Source: Pomphorhynchus laevis (Eukaryota > Acanthocephala > Palaeacanthocephala > Echinorhynchida > Pomphorhynchidae). From it: a stretch of 64,000 nt of DNA. A program made the translations under genes and the position numbers. Shown here piece by piece: positions 21,130-32,488 of this stretch. The notes beneath the pieces were generated by a model. It worked only from the letters and a program-made list of their open reading frames with translations, had not been told where the DNA came from and did not search any database. Position 1 is the first letter of the stretch; every line of letters starts with the position of its first letter. The stretch lies in the NCBI GenBank assembly GCA_012934845.2, contig WNNJ02002323.1, forward strand, positions 1 to 64,000, in the 5' to 3' direction.

Positions 21130-22780
21130 CAAATGGCTTTATTACAAGATGTATTGTGAGTATCAACTTAATTTTTTAATATTTTGATCTAAAAATGAGT
21201 TTTCAGCGAACTTTAATAACGTAAACTTTTTAGTGAAAAAGACCGATCGACTCGTTAATGCATATGAACGTTTGTTTCTGCTATCACGTTGATTAACTTG
21301 TGATTTCGATAAATTATTATATTTTGAACACGCAAGAATCAGACTGAGAACTGCTACCTGTGGTAGTGAAAAACGTGTTTTTATATATTAAATAATATTA
21401 TTAATTGACAACAAATTGAGCCGAGGCTCTTTACAAGTTGTTTCAAGAAATAAAAAGAATAAAAAGAATAAGAGTCGATTTGTCCCTCCCTCATCAGATG
21501 AACTACTGAAAATCCCACCGTTGTGGGATTTCATATAACGACTTTAATAAATAAAATCATTAGTTGATACTACTCTTTTCTTTGCAAAACCTATAAAACA
21601 CATAGTTTATTTGTTTAGCTTGTCACTTCAAGCTAAACCTTCAACCTTTTTTCTATTTATAAATATATATAATATTTTTTTATTTCAACCTTTTTTCTGT
21701 ATGAATTGAAGAGAGAATTCATTCTTGAGCAAAATAAATATATTAAAAAGACCATATCATGTATCATCTTTGACGCATTCCTAAAATTGGTAAACTACCA
21801 GTCGAACAATTTATAAACTCGAACAAGTGTTAAAGAGATAATAATATTTTTGTCGCTAAACTTTCATTACGAGTTCGTTATATTATATACAGAAATGAAA
21901 CAATTTTATAGTCGTGAACATTCCCAGAAGGCTTCAGCAAAAAATAAATGCATGTTGTATTAAATAATAATATGTTCCATCTTCGAATATAAAATTTCTG
22001 TATACTGTCATGCATTTTGGAATTTCGTTTTCTATAAATTTCTGCTAAATATGGCCTTAGAAAAATAATGTGATATTACATTGTAATAAAATAGTATTTG
22101 GATTGTGAATTCGTTAGCTACAGTAGATTCTATTTAATCACTAAATTTCCTAAACATTCTGTCTATTTTCAAATACCACTCAATCTACACTATCAATTTT
22201 GAAAATACAATTAACACTTCCTATATTCATATTTTGGACTCTTCGCGGCTGTCGAACCCTAATTTGTTATTATGATCAGTCCTGATGCTTTATATACAAC
22301 AGTAATAAAATATAGGTATTCTAACATATATGTATTAAATGAATGTGAAAAATATCCAGTTTATAAATTATTACTCTGTACATCCTCTGCATTCAAAATT
22401 GCAAATCAAATAGAAATAATGACAAAATTGCATTGATTTATGAATTTGACAATCCTTGTGTTATACCAAACCAACGAAAAGACGAATGCACTTGGACTTT
22501 ACATTTTTCTTATTACATTCTTCTACGATAAAGCATTGTGATGCGCAGACAATTATCAACTACAGATTCAGCAATCCTGTTATAAAGTTGTTGCGTAGCC
22601 GTCTAGACTCCGTCTTCATCCTCGATTTTCAATAATATAGACCATATTGATCGTGTAGAAACGGGTGAAGGTAGGATATTTGTCGGCATCATTTTTCTAT
22701 AATGTCGATAAACTACGAGTGGAACGGAAGGTTGCTTTTATTTGATGCGAAGACTGTAATACGATTCAAAAATGTTCCAT
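21130..22780. other. AT-rich spacer with one strong hairpin
   Basis: Mostly without features. At 21511-21533 a perfect hairpin AAATCCCAC / GTGGGATTT with loop CGTT lies beside catcagatgaactactg; it may be a repeat-family structure but lacks a hammerhead core. No gene recognised; 22560-22690 has short open frames without splice or motif support. Confidence 0.4.
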
Positions 22781-22781
22781 C

Positions 22782-22784
<3 letters not shown>

Positions 22785-22870
<86 letters not shown>
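22785..22870. repeat. (AT)43 microsatellite
   Basis: 86 uninterrupted bases of alternating A and T. The tyrosine-isoleucine frame across it is an artefact. Confidence 0.98.
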
Positions 22871-22873
<3 letters not shown>

Positions 22874-22983
22874 CAAATAGTTTATCCATAATTTGGACCA
22901 ATTTATTTCAATTATTTTGGTTACCGCTCAACTTGAATATAAATAAAATTAGAAATATATCTATCCTGATCTGTATTTATATT

Positions 22984-23143
22984 TTTAAATATCCAGGAAC
23001 TATCGGGTATAGTTGAACGACCAGAAAAATCGTTTAGAGATTATTAAGACTATTTTTTAGAGATTATTAGAGATTATTTTGACTATCAAATTGATTTTTC
23101 TTGTAGTTCAACTATAACTGATAGTTCCTGGATATTTGAAAAT
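22984..23143. repeat. 160-bp fold-back, MITE-like
   Basis: The arm tttaaatatccaggaacta...tagttgaac...agaaaaatc (22984-23031) is the reverse complement, with few mismatches, of gatttttc...gttcaactata...tagttcctggatattt (23092-23143). The ~60-nt centre repeats agagattatt three times. No ORF. Could be a small non-autonomous DNA transposon or a fold-back from aberrant copying; no clear target duplication was verified. Confidence 0.75.
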
Positions 23144-23144
23144 A

Positions 23145-23700
23145 AATGTAATTACTTCAAGTTCAATATTTCTACAGAATGAGTTTGTTAAGCACGTAAA
23201 TATTACCATATCTAGCTGTTTTATAAATCCATAATAATCAATAACAAGAGCGTATAATAGATTTGAAATTAATTATCAATTTCAATTATAAAATTTAAAA
23301 CCATAATTTTTCAAACGCAATAATCATTAATTATATATACTGTTGGATTGATTATTAATAATATGAGCCGCATTGAAAATGAAGAGTCTTGATACTTGTT
23401 TTAAATTTGACAAGGTTGTGTCAAACGGTAATTCGAAATTATGTTTTGTGTGTTAAAACGAAACGCTATTTTCTTCGTAAGAAATATACAAAATTTGTTC
23501 AATTGTTTTGGTTAATTATTTAATCATCAATTAAATCATCAATTAATCAGTAATTAAATTTTTATTGTGTATTATTCAATTTACATTTTTCATTAAAAGC
23601 AATGCAATTAACAATAAAATTCGAATTATAAATAGGTAAGAATTCAATTCTTGATGATCGTTGAAGATTCAACCCAAGGCGCCTTATAAACCAAGGCGCC
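23145..23700. other. AT-rich spacer
   Basis: No gene or repeat partner identified. An imperfect direct duplication ccaaggcgccttat occurs at about 23673 and 23691. Confidence 0.4.
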
Positions 23701-24252
23701 TTATTCAACCCTTATATTTGTTTTTGGCGTCCATAAATTCATACACTTAAGGCCACTGTTTATAACATTGGCCGCTGCCGCAGAACTAATACAATATCTG
23801 TCAGCCATTTGACTGAACTCCGTTAAATCAAACCTAAAGTAAAATAATTTTAGACAAGCACATTGATTTAATTTTAGATAAGTACGTTGATCAATAAGAA
23901 CATATTGTTTTGATCCCTGATGTATGTTGAACATTAAAAGTCTGATTATCAATTGATCCATTGTAGTTCGTGTCATTATCCGTTATACCCTTATATTTGT
24001 TTTTGGCTGGTCAATGTTTTCGCTAGATTTCCGCAGTAGGGAAGTTGATTGTTGATAGTGTTGATGCGACAAATTAATCAATGGACAACTCATTTGGTCT
24101 ACCCTTCCTAATTGGCCGATTCTCGTTTTTTGATCGACAAATGCCTGTCGTTCATTTGTAGGTATCCTGATGGGACATCTACAACACCGTTGCGATAATT
24201 CTTCATCGTAACACTTGCCTGTGCAAATGATAAAAAGCTTTTCCAGCTGCAT
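23701..24252 (-). pseudogene. two adjacent fragments of one unrecognised protein
   Basis: Minus-strand frames 24252-23983 and 23976-23701 both end in PKTNIRV followed by a stop, and the DNA cccttatatttgtttttgg is repeated at the two ends, so the second looks like a duplicated end. The downstream one has LTEFSQMADRYCISSAAAAN..., the upstream one CRCPIRIPTNERQAFVDQKT. The MADRYCISSAAAA word resembles a conserved segment (DRYGVSDRAAAAI) that I recall from an uncharacterised invertebrate repeat-associated protein. Function unknown. Confidence 0.35.
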
Positions 24253-24499
24253 CCGATGTGAATAATGTCTATCGTTCCTCTGTTGATAAGGTAGTTTGTT
24301 TAGCTTTTAACATTTCTCCATCAGACGCATAATTTTAATTCAACAGCGTGTGGACTAATAATAGGAAATGAGAATAGATGCCATTGTTTCACAATTTTCG
24401 TGGCAGTTTGTTTCACCAAGTCTGACCTGCTTGCAAATGTATTGTTTGTTTGCTTATCTTTTTTGAACAAGCAAGTAGTACCTGTACTGACTGTTACTT

Positions 24500-24885
24500 A
24501 CGAATTTACCGCTTGACCACTTCCATTATTTCATTAACTTATTCTGTTTTAAGATTCTTGAATAAAACCATTTACGTGGAGATTCTCATAACAATTTATT
24601 CAACAATTGTTTCGAATGGATTCGATGCTGCGTCCTACGAAATTCGAAGGTAAATCGGATACCACTCCGGCTCAATTTAAACACTGGCTTTGAACTTTCG
24701 AAAACTGCATCGAAGAAATCGTATCAACAAATGCGTCTCGACCTCCTAATAAACTTCATCTACTCATCAATTATGTATCCAGCGAAGTGTATGATCTCGA
24801 ATTTACCGCTTGACCCCTTCCATTATTTCATTAACTTATTCTGTTTTAAGATTGTTGAATAAAAACATTTACGTGGAGATTTACA
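24500..24885 (+). mobile_element. Gypsy-type LTR retrotransposon remnant: LTR end, gag piece, LTR end
   Basis: An ~84-bp direct repeat (24501-24585 and 24796-24880; contains cgcttgacc, attatttcattaacttattc, tttaagatt, gaataaaa, tttacgtggagatt) brackets a short coding piece. That piece reads SDTTPAQFKHWL, a stop, TFENCIEEIVSTNASRPPNK and LHLLINYVSSEVYD, the usual beginning of Ty3/gypsy gag. No protease or polymerase. Upstream of gag, caatttattcaaca recurs in the gag remnant at 57770, suggesting one family. Confidence 0.6.
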
Positions 24886-25870
24886 TAAGAGTACCTAAAT
24901 ATACAAAATCACAAATAAAGTCTTTTCAAACAACAAAATACCTATAAACATCCGCAAATGTGGAAACCATGGATGGGTTCATATCTCCAGTGAAAAAATC
25001 TCTAGATCTCCAGATCCAGAGACGGTCTAACAAAGAGAATTGTACAATGCTGCTATATCTCTGAAAAATTTATCGCGAAAATAAACATAATCGATTAAGT
25101 TTACAAATCGAACATTTTGCAGTGACAACCATCATTGCAATAGATAGGGATGATCATGACCTCAAATTTGCACGTTATTATATACATACTAATTAAATAG
25201 GTTGATAATATGTCAGATAAAAAGTTGTAAGCATAGCCCTCAGGTGGGAAATTAAAGATATTTAATTTATCCAAGCTTTCCAAGTTTACATTATATAGTA
25301 TGTTTTAATAGTGTTTTACATGTTTTTTTATGTTTGACGCTTTTTATATAATAATAAAGATTTTATTATTATAAAAAATATTAAATTATTTATTATTTAA
25401 AAAATATTTTATTATTTAAAAATACAACCAAATGTGGAAATAAAAATTTGTCAAAAATTAGAATATATAAGAAAAATCGAAGGATTAGTACCACATAAGG
25501 AGAGGATTCTAGCAGACAGAGCTCAGCGGTCTTATCGCATGATCTCCATACCTCCCTTCTGTTCGAACACATCACCTCCTTCAAAGCTTTGTTCTTCCAG
25601 TCTGAATGAGCCTTCCACTGCAGTCTTCTTAAAGGACTTACGCTTCCGAACTCCACACCGCATCCAAGACCATTGCAGGTGAGACCTTTTCGGAACTTAG
25701 CAGAGAAGTTTAGTGGTACTAAGTTTGCTTTGTAGTAAGGATTATTTTCTTTTAAATTTCCAACACCTTACTGTATCAGAGAAACAACCACAACTGGAAG
25801 CCTTAAGCTTTTTTAGAACCATTCTTTTTTCCACACTTCAGTAGTAGTAATTTCCAGAATCGTTGTTGTC
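24886..25870. other. no firmly supported gene
   Basis: 25393-25656 minus has an 87-codon frame (WKAHSDWKNKALKEVMCSNR) of unknown nature. 25340-25380 holds aataataaagattttatta, the same word seen at the 3' ends of the jockey/I-group LINE copies, so a very short 3' piece of that family is possible. Confidence 0.3.
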
Positions 25871-25873
25871 CTC

Positions 25874-26412
25874 CATCAGCGCTATAGTCGCAAGGTAGTC
25901 ATTCCCATAACCGTTGCAGTCATTGCTTCTGTTATCTGATAAAACATCAATTACACCGACAATATTAAAGGTATCTACACTGTCAACCTCTAAACTATAA
26001 GCCCAGGTGTCCTCACAATGCTCATCACTGTCGTTTCCAGTTCTGCTATCAATAAGAGCATCATCACACTCTATTTCGGTTTCGATTCTGTAATCAGAAA
26101 AGTCTTCAGATCATTCATCGACATCGTCGATATATGCCACCTCCTCCATTAGCGCTATAGTCGAAGGGAGTCATTCCCATAACTGCTGCAGTCATTGCTT
26201 ATGTTACCTGATAGAACATCAATTACACCGACAATATTAAAGGTATCTACAGTGTCAACCTCTGAACTATAAGCCTAGGTGTCCTCACAATCCTCATCAC
26301 TTTCGTTTCCAGTTCTGCTATCAATAAGAGCATCATCACACTCTCTTTCGATTTCGATTCTGTAATCAGAAAAGTCTTCAGATCGTTCATCTGCATCGTC
26401 GATAGATCCCAC
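25874..26412 (-). pseudogene. duplicated acidic-protein fragment (two ~270-bp units)
   Basis: Two direct units, about 25874-26140 and 26145-26412, ~93% alike. The minus strand of the second encodes an acidic, serine-rich stretch (SIDDADERSEDFSDYRIEIE, NESDEDCEDT), the first the same with stops. The frame then continues on the other side of a stop as AYSSEVDTVDTFNIVGVID. I do not recognise the protein; an acidic N-terminus of a transposase or nuclear protein is possible. Duplication plus stops implies decay. Confidence 0.45.
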
Positions 26413-26462
26413 GTTGATTTCTCCATGAACATATAGTGCCATCACTGACCTCGACAAATAGT

Positions 26463-26659
26463 TTATCACAATTGTATTATGAACCCTTGGAAGTTGACTT
26501 CGACATGGTCAATGTAAAAACGCAAAACACCCATCGAATTGAAAGAATCCAACAAGGAATGTTTAAAGAGCGTTCCAAGCGTTCAGAAAAATCATCTCGA
26601 TCATCCACAGTATCCCCCAGACGACTGTCCAGCGTTGGCCATATCTTCAAGAACAATTC
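26463..26659 (+). CDS. possible host exon, unrecognised
   Basis: Open frame between a possible acceptor (ctcgacaaatag) and a good donor (AATTC|GTAAGC at 26660). It reads LSQLYYEPLEVDFDMVNVK, HRIERIQQGMFKERSKRSEK, SSRSSTVSPRRLSSVGHIFK. The basic, serine-rich stretch looks like real low-complexity protein, not shadow composition. The overlapping minus frame is less convincing. The LINE at 26757 would lie in the following intron. No other exon found. Confidence 0.4.
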
Positions 26660-26914
26660 GTAAGCAAAATTCATTAGACCACCATCATCTATAGTAATTT
26701 TTAAAAGATACTTACAAATCTTTTTGAAGCTCCGACGTGCACAAATTGTAAGTTTTTTATATATAATAATAAAGATTTTCTTTATTATTTTCTTTATTTT
26801 TTAAAATCAGGTTGACATAACTTAATACAGATAAATAAGTTATAAATAAAAAGTGAAATTAGACAAATGAAATCTTCATAATCTTCATAATCTTCGTAAC
26901 CAAAGTCTTGACCA

Positions 26915-29370
26915 TTATGTAGGTCTCAAATCCGTGGGGATCTTAGCCCCCCAACCAATCCAACAGACCGCTTTCCGATTGAACCACCCGGGCTCATTCA
27001 CCCCCCCCCGAAGAATCCAATCAGTGCGGACGATATTGGGTAAACGAGAGACGAGGAGCATCAGGAACCTTAGTCTTTGCTCTGGGGGACGTCCTCTGGA
27101 GAAGACTAATCCCGAGATAGCCCAGGTGTCCCAAAGGCGCACCTGGGTTTTCCCATTCAACAACAGATGCTGGACCCGTTTCATAGCCCACCTAGCTCTC
27201 TTCAGGATACGTTTGAGTCTATCCAGGTCGGCTTTCGCCGACCAGTACACCGAAACGGTAAACCCTAGTTTTTTAACTCGACTTGTGAAGGTAGGGTGTG
27301 GTTCAGAGGCAAATATGGAGGAGAGCGCAGAGAGTGCTAGTCTCTTAAGTTTTTGCTTCGTCGCAGGGGAGCCATGAAAGACAACCACCTGCGATTTGGC
27401 AGAGTTTAGAACAAGGTTGGACCTGGGGAACTGGTATTTTAATCTTAAAAAGAAGCGGCTGATGTCCAAGACTACGTCTTTGCACCTGCGTCCAGTGAAC
27501 AGGGCTGTGGTGTCATCAGCGTACACCACTAGACGTTGTTCGCGCTTAAATATTTTGAAAAGATTGATGGAGGCAGCAAGATATAATATAGGAAAGAGGG
27601 GAGCCTTGAGGCACACCCGTAATAGGGTAGAACTGACGCGCATCAAGGTCGTCATAATAATAAAATCGCTTGGTGTACAGCAGTATCTCCACCCTGTTAA
27701 CAATTCTCGCAGGCAACCCGAGGGACCTGAGAGAATAGATAACAAGGGAATGGAGATGCGGTCAAATACAGCGGAAAAATCAAGGAAAACAGCCACACTT
27801 AGCTGATGACTGTTCTCCTGACAAAGCCGATGCACTTCACCAACTGCTGAATGGACCGAGCGACCTTTGACAAACCCATGGAAACCAGGTAGGATTAAAT
27901 TTCGCCTAATAAGATGATCGCGGATTCTACGCGCAAGTGCTTTTTTGTAGATCGAGACGAGGGGATTTTAAATCGAGATGGGCCGGAGGTCTTTAGGACA
28001 AGAGACCGGAACCTTTTTAGGAATAAAAATTCTTTTGCTAATATTGATGCTGGCCACATCGGATAGGGTGGCTAATAGCATTGTGACGGCCACCTCTTTT
28101 CTTTGATCGGCTGTCAAAAGCTGACAGACACGGGAAGAGAGTGGAGCGACGGATTTGGTGGTGCCCGGAATAGGCCCCCAAGCGTTGAGAATATCTGTGA
28201 CAGATAAGTCTCTACTCCTGAAGTCTCCACAAGACGGGATTGGTTGCGGAGATTGAGTGGCTCCATAATTGTGTAAGGCTAGTGACTCCTCCAAAACTTC
28301 AACAAGGCCTATCCTACCGATCCAACACAAAGATCTATCCCTCCAACAAACATACCTCTCCTTCTTGAATATCTTCCAGAAGGAATACTGAAAAGGGTTA
28401 AGACGAGCAATGCTCACCCTATCCCTAATCAGCTGGACCAGGTATCTGGTGCGCAAGTATTCATTTAAGAGGGTCTGTCTGGAGAGGAAGAGAGATTAAG
28501 GAGGTTCAGCAGTTTAGCTAGGATCTTGAGTTTTGTCGGGGTGGGACTGAAAATGCGACCTTTATAGGTTGTCGAAAGGAACGCGGTAGCTTGCGAAGAG
28601 AGGTAGGAATTAAATTCGGTTAAACTCTCATTGCCAATTCGCGGGAAGCATTGGATAGCTGCCCGGAAGAAAGCCACTCTTATCGTGACAAAGAAATCTT
28701 CTACGAAGCAGCGTATCCTCTTCTATCCGCCAGCGAATTAGATCATGAGAGGTGGACAGAAGTTGTCGCGACTTTTCCGTGCAGAAGGGTTTTAACAACC
28801 ACTTCTCGTGGAGCAGTAATAGGTCGAGGAGAGAATTCGTTGATGTGCAACGAAAGGAGGGTGCCGGTGGTTTGTGAATAATATAACCGTTCCTGGCTCT
28901 GCGGAAAGCTGCATTAATCCAACGACCAGTTCTGTCGTTGAAGTCACCTAGTACCATGTCATATCCATCATCGTTAATACTATCCGGGAGGTCACGGTTC
29001 TTGTGAATCTCTCCTGGACGAATGTAGACGTTGGCTTGACTGAGGCGTTTACCGTTCTTAACGAGTAAAACTACTAGACAAGACAGGGCAGGACAAGAGT
29101 AATTTAGCAAGAGTGAGGACCTTAAAGAGCATTTAACTAAGGTCAAGAGTCCTTGAGATGAAGAGGAGTGAAGTGGGATTATGTACGGAGTATAGTGGGA
29201 ATACATGTTTAGGGATAAATCGAGTAATGTCCTGGGGGATACGAATAGACCGCGTCTCCTGAAAGACTATAACATCTGCGTCTCTACCAGATAAAAGTCT
29301 AAGGGCAGAAGCACCTCCCGAATTCCACTGAAGAATATTCAGTGAAAAAGGCTCAGGTTTACTCACCATT
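26915..29370 (-). pseudogene. LINE ORF2 (endonuclease + RT), copy A
   Basis: Endonuclease: LNILQWNSGGAS then VIVFQETRSIR (29369-29250), GYDMVLGDFNDRTGRWI (about 28940) and a SHD word in LLSTSHDLIRW (about 28745), the EEP fold residues N, E, GDFN, SHD. RT: DLRPISI, VFLDFSAVFDRIS (about 27775), a damaged PQGS region (frameshift), VYADDTTALFTGRR (about 27515), then SRVKKLGFTVSVYWSAKADL and a terminal WFNRKAVCWIGWGAK. Broken into five frames by indels and one stop; inactive. Copy B (61945-64000) shows the intact version. Confidence 0.8.
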
Positions 29371-29645
29371 GTGTTAAATTAGTTGGAAAGGAGATGCCAA
29401 CCTAGACAGAGCTAGGTGCAGGAGGGTTACCTCTTGCCACTAGCCCCGTCCAAGGTCGTACCCCGGACAATATCTTAATTTCCCTGTGAGACCTTCATAC
29501 TTAGCAGCTTCCCAATCTTTAGCGGCGGAATAGGTCGTGGCTAACCACCCCGCTTTTTGGTTCGGTTGATCTTTAATAACTCATCTGGCACTGGGGCCTC
29601 TGTGGGTGTACCCACGAGCGAAGAGACCAGTGGTAACAAGAAAGC

Positions 29646-30530
29646 CTAAAGCTCACTGATAATTGACTTCCATTGATTGGCCAGCAGATGAATAATATCG
29701 TTGTTCGACATGCGTCCTGTTTGAGCTGCTGCAGCAGAATATGATTTTGCAGGATGTCGGGTAAATCGTTGTCTGTAGGCACGGAACGAAGGGCACTTTT
29801 TAGACCAGGCTGGGTGCCCTGCCTCACAGTTGACGCATGCAGCAGGTGATAGGCATTTTTCACTTTTGATCAGGTGCGGGCAATTCCCCTTACCACACAC
29901 CCCACAAGTTAGTGATCGAGAGCAGGAAGACAACCAATGCCCCCAACCATGGCAATTCTGACAGTGGGGGTAAGGTGAGGGTGTCCTCACTAATCATAAT
30001 AAATTTTAAATTAAAACCCATAAATGGGTTAATAGCTGCTGAAGCAAGAAGATGTCCACTATCTATTTCAGTTTAGGCATATCGACTGAGAGAGGGTCCT
30101 CCCTTACCCAGTACCCGCCTAATGGTCGATAATTTATATTGTTCCTTGAGCTGCTCAACATCATTTTCAGAAATAAAGGAAGGATAATTAGAGATCTTCA
30201 CAGTACACTTCAACGGCAATAGGGAAATCGTCCCAATGTCGATAGGTTAGTATTGAAATATTTATAGAATTCCTCAAGAATTTGCAGCGTTTGCGAATGT
30301 CACCCTGAGGGAGTTCTCAAGGGTATTTTCTGAATTAAATAGAACTCAATTCTTGTTGCCAAAGGCAAAATCACGTAGAAACGTACCAACAAGTGCATGT
30401 TTTGGTATAGGTTTAAGACTAAATTACCCATAAATGCGCTAATTTAACTACATGACGGAGGTACTCTTCCTCCACGTTTTTTGCGACAAAAAATATTACT
30501 AACCTGGTTCTGTCCAAGGTCATTACCAGA
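29646..30530 (-). pseudogene. LINE ORF1 (gag-like, zinc knuckles), copy A
   Basis: RNA-binding ORF1 of the jockey/I group. The C-terminal part 29990-29646 is open and holds knuckles CQNCHGWGHWLSSC (C-x2-C-x4-H-x4-C), a CGVCGKGNCPH-type one, and CVNCEAGHPAWSKKC. N-terminal part is broken by stops but gives KISNYPSFISENDVEQLKEQ and LSTIRRVLGKGGPSLSRY. ORF1 coats the LINE RNA. Ends ~270 nt before the ORF2 start. Confidence 0.7.
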
Positions 30531-30858
30531 AGAATTGCATACTATACATTGCAAATCTGCAGATTTTGCTGAAAAATTGAAAAATTCCAAACTCTTTGAA
30601 ACCTCCGACATGTTGCAAAAATTGCTATGAGAAAACTACGCGATATATAATGTTTTTCTCAATTTCATTATACTTTGGCACGATGAAATATGCATTAAAA
30701 TATGCGCTGAGAATATGCAAATTTTAAAAATCTGACTTATTACAATTCTATTTTATTGTAATTAACCAAAATTAATTTTATAAATGATATTTGTGTTTAA
30801 TATTTAGTAACAATTTATCAATCCGTAAGCTCTATCGAACTTAGGCCATTTGTATATG

Positions 30859-30902
30859 TGATCATAACGTAGGTGCCTGATAAGGTACCTACGTTATGAT
30901 CA
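30859..30902. repeat. perfect 16-bp inverted repeat at a LINE fragment edge
   Basis: Arms 30859-30874 and 30887-30902 (tgatcataacgtaggt and its exact inverse) around a 12-nt loop that is itself nearly palindromic (gcctgataaggt). The right arm runs directly into LINE fragment D. Confidence 0.95.
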
Positions 30903-31078
30903 TAATAATAAAATCGCTTGGTGTACAGCAGTATCTCCACCCTGTTAACAATGCAGCGGAAAAATCAAGGAAAACAGCCACACTTAGCTGATGACTGTTC
31001 TCCTGACAAAGCCGATGCACTTCACCAACTGCTGAATGGACCGAGCGACCTTTGACAAACCCATGGAAACCATGTAGG
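30889..31078 (-). pseudogene. jockey/I-group LINE internal fragment, copy D
   Basis: A 66-codon minus frame joins GFVKGRSVHSAVGEVHRLCQ and SVAVFLDFSAA directly to LLTGWRYCCTPSDFII. In copy A about 27 residues lie between; here they are deleted at the AA/LL junction. The DNA is ~97% like copy A, so it is recent, yet it contains only this inner piece and has a fold-back at its 3' edge. Confidence 0.8.
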
Positions 31079-31583
31079 AAAGTAATCAAAGGAAAGTAAT
31101 CAAATTTCTAGTCCGCATTTTTAATCATATAACATTTAGTAACATATCATTTCATCTCTAATCTTTTTTCTAATATAAACTCTTATTTAATTTAAACACC
31201 AGGTCATAGAAATATGTAGCTTCTGATGAGTCAAGATATCTTTATTTTACATAATCATGATATGGCAGTTCCTCTTGATTGCCTTCAGTCATCCTAATGA
31301 TTACTGAATTAAGTAATAAGTAATTAAGTAATCTAACTGATAATTGTAGTTCATCATACCACTGAATATCTCTTATCTTTATTCTAATCCATTGTATACT
31401 ATTAATCGGTTCATAAAAATACAAAGCTACAAAAATCATTTTGTTTTTGTAGCTAAATTATTTTAGGGTACAAAATGTGTATGCACCTTTAAATAAAGTA
31501 ATAAAATAAATACATAATTTTGTTGGTTATTCTATAAATACTAAAATTTACATGTTAAATAAACTGTGTTAACCAAGATATTC

Positions 31584-31656
31584 GCCTCTGTAGCTCAGTG
31601 GATAGAGCGCTGGACTTCTAATCCAGCGGTCGCGGGTTCGATCCCCGTCGGAGGTG
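31584..31656 (+). tRNA. tRNA-Arg (anticodon TCT)
   Basis: 73-nt cloverleaf. Acceptor GCCTCTG pairs with CGGAGGT (first pair G-U), D arm with AGCTCAGTGGATAGAGC, anticodon stem CTGGA/TCCAG with loop CTTCTAA, T arm CGGGTTCGATCCCCG, discriminator G, no encoded CCA. A and B box internal promoters are intact (TAGCTCAGTGG, GGTTCGATCCC). A TTTT-containing run follows at 31665. No intron. Reads AGA codons, useful in an AT-rich genome. Confidence 0.97.
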
Positions 31657-31659
31657 CGT

Positions 31660-32100
31660 TCTCTTTTATGGCTAAAGCAAATGCTAGAAATTAAAAGATA
31701 AATAAATTAAAAGATAATTATATAAGCTAACTTGGTTTACGTATTTTATACTATTTATAAATTAGAAAAGTGCTAAATACAGAATAAATAATTAAATTAT
31801 AATATATAATTATAAATAATTGTTATATAAGATTTTATATAATTTATATCAAGTTAACATTTAAAAGTGAAATTAAAAATAGAAATTAATTTTTATAAAT
31901 CGAATAATAAAATAAATAATATAATATAAATAATAAAAATAATGCTGAACCAATAAATCAAAATTTAATAATCATTTGATAAATAATAAATAAGATTATA
32001 TAAGTTATATAAGATTTTATATAACTTATATAAAGTTAAAATAAGAATTAAATTTAAAATAAAAATCATTTTTTATGAATGAATTAATAAGTAATATACG
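31660..32100. other. AT-rich spacer after the tRNA
   Basis: Taa/tat-rich low complexity with repeated tataagattttatataa words (31830, 31993, 32522). No gene seen. Confidence 0.5.
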
Positions 32101-32104
32101 ATGT

Positions 32105-32285
32105 ACTCGAAGAAGATATCATGAGGAACTGATATGTTATCAGGTTTCAAACCCTATTTCTCGGCCCAGCATAGCAGCGGTGACTTTTACATTTTAATAA
32201 CGTTTTTCCTTTTATGGAATTTGATTATTTAGTATCTTATTCTTATACAAAGTATTTTATTTATTATCCATAAAACTTTTCGCTT
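32105..32285 (-). repeat. Penelope-associated structured flank unit, copy b
   Basis: Minus-strand version of the unit at 33178-33385. It lies upstream of the RT in inverted orientation, so the RT is bracketed by inverted copies. Minus-strand order: ggataataaataaaatac, agaataagatact, gctgctatgctg, ggccgagaaatag, gaaacctgat, acatatcagttcctc. Confidence 0.75.
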
Positions 32286-32488
32286 AAAAGTTTAAATTTA
32301 AATTATTCATCCATAAAATTTGATTTTATTGCTCTTTCATTTTATTTTTAGAGTTGCCAACTTTAAAATATGTTTCTACTAAATTATTTGAATAATTTTA
32401 AATAATTTGATAATTTTATAATTATCAAATTATAATTTTGTAATTTGATTATAATTTTGTAATTTGATTATAATTTTGATGTATCAAA

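Larger units (their letters stand above)
26757..30600 (-). mobile_element. jockey/I-group LINE, near full length, copy A
   Basis: Near-complete but decayed non-LTR retrotransposon on the minus strand. ORF1 is at 30530-29640 and ORF2 at 29370-26915. The 3' end carries (CTTCATAAT)n-like repeats at 26876-26903, and further down AAATCTTTATTATTAT at about 26760-26775, a terminus shared with copies B and C. The long insertion lies between the possible exon at 26463 and the fragment at 30889. Confidence 0.85.

Noticed and set aside
21500-21560. CTGAAAATCCCAC...GTGGGATTT hairpin as ribozyme
   Set aside because: Strong hairpin but CUGAAAA lacks the invariant GA and the base after the stem is U, not GAAA.
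22713-22901. 62-codon minus frame
   Set aside because: Mostly Tyr-Ile repeats from translating the (AT)43 microsatellite.
26934-27806. Two plus-strand frames of 147 and 136 codons
   Set aside because: Antisense shadows of LINE copy A ORF2, which carries recognisable RT motifs.
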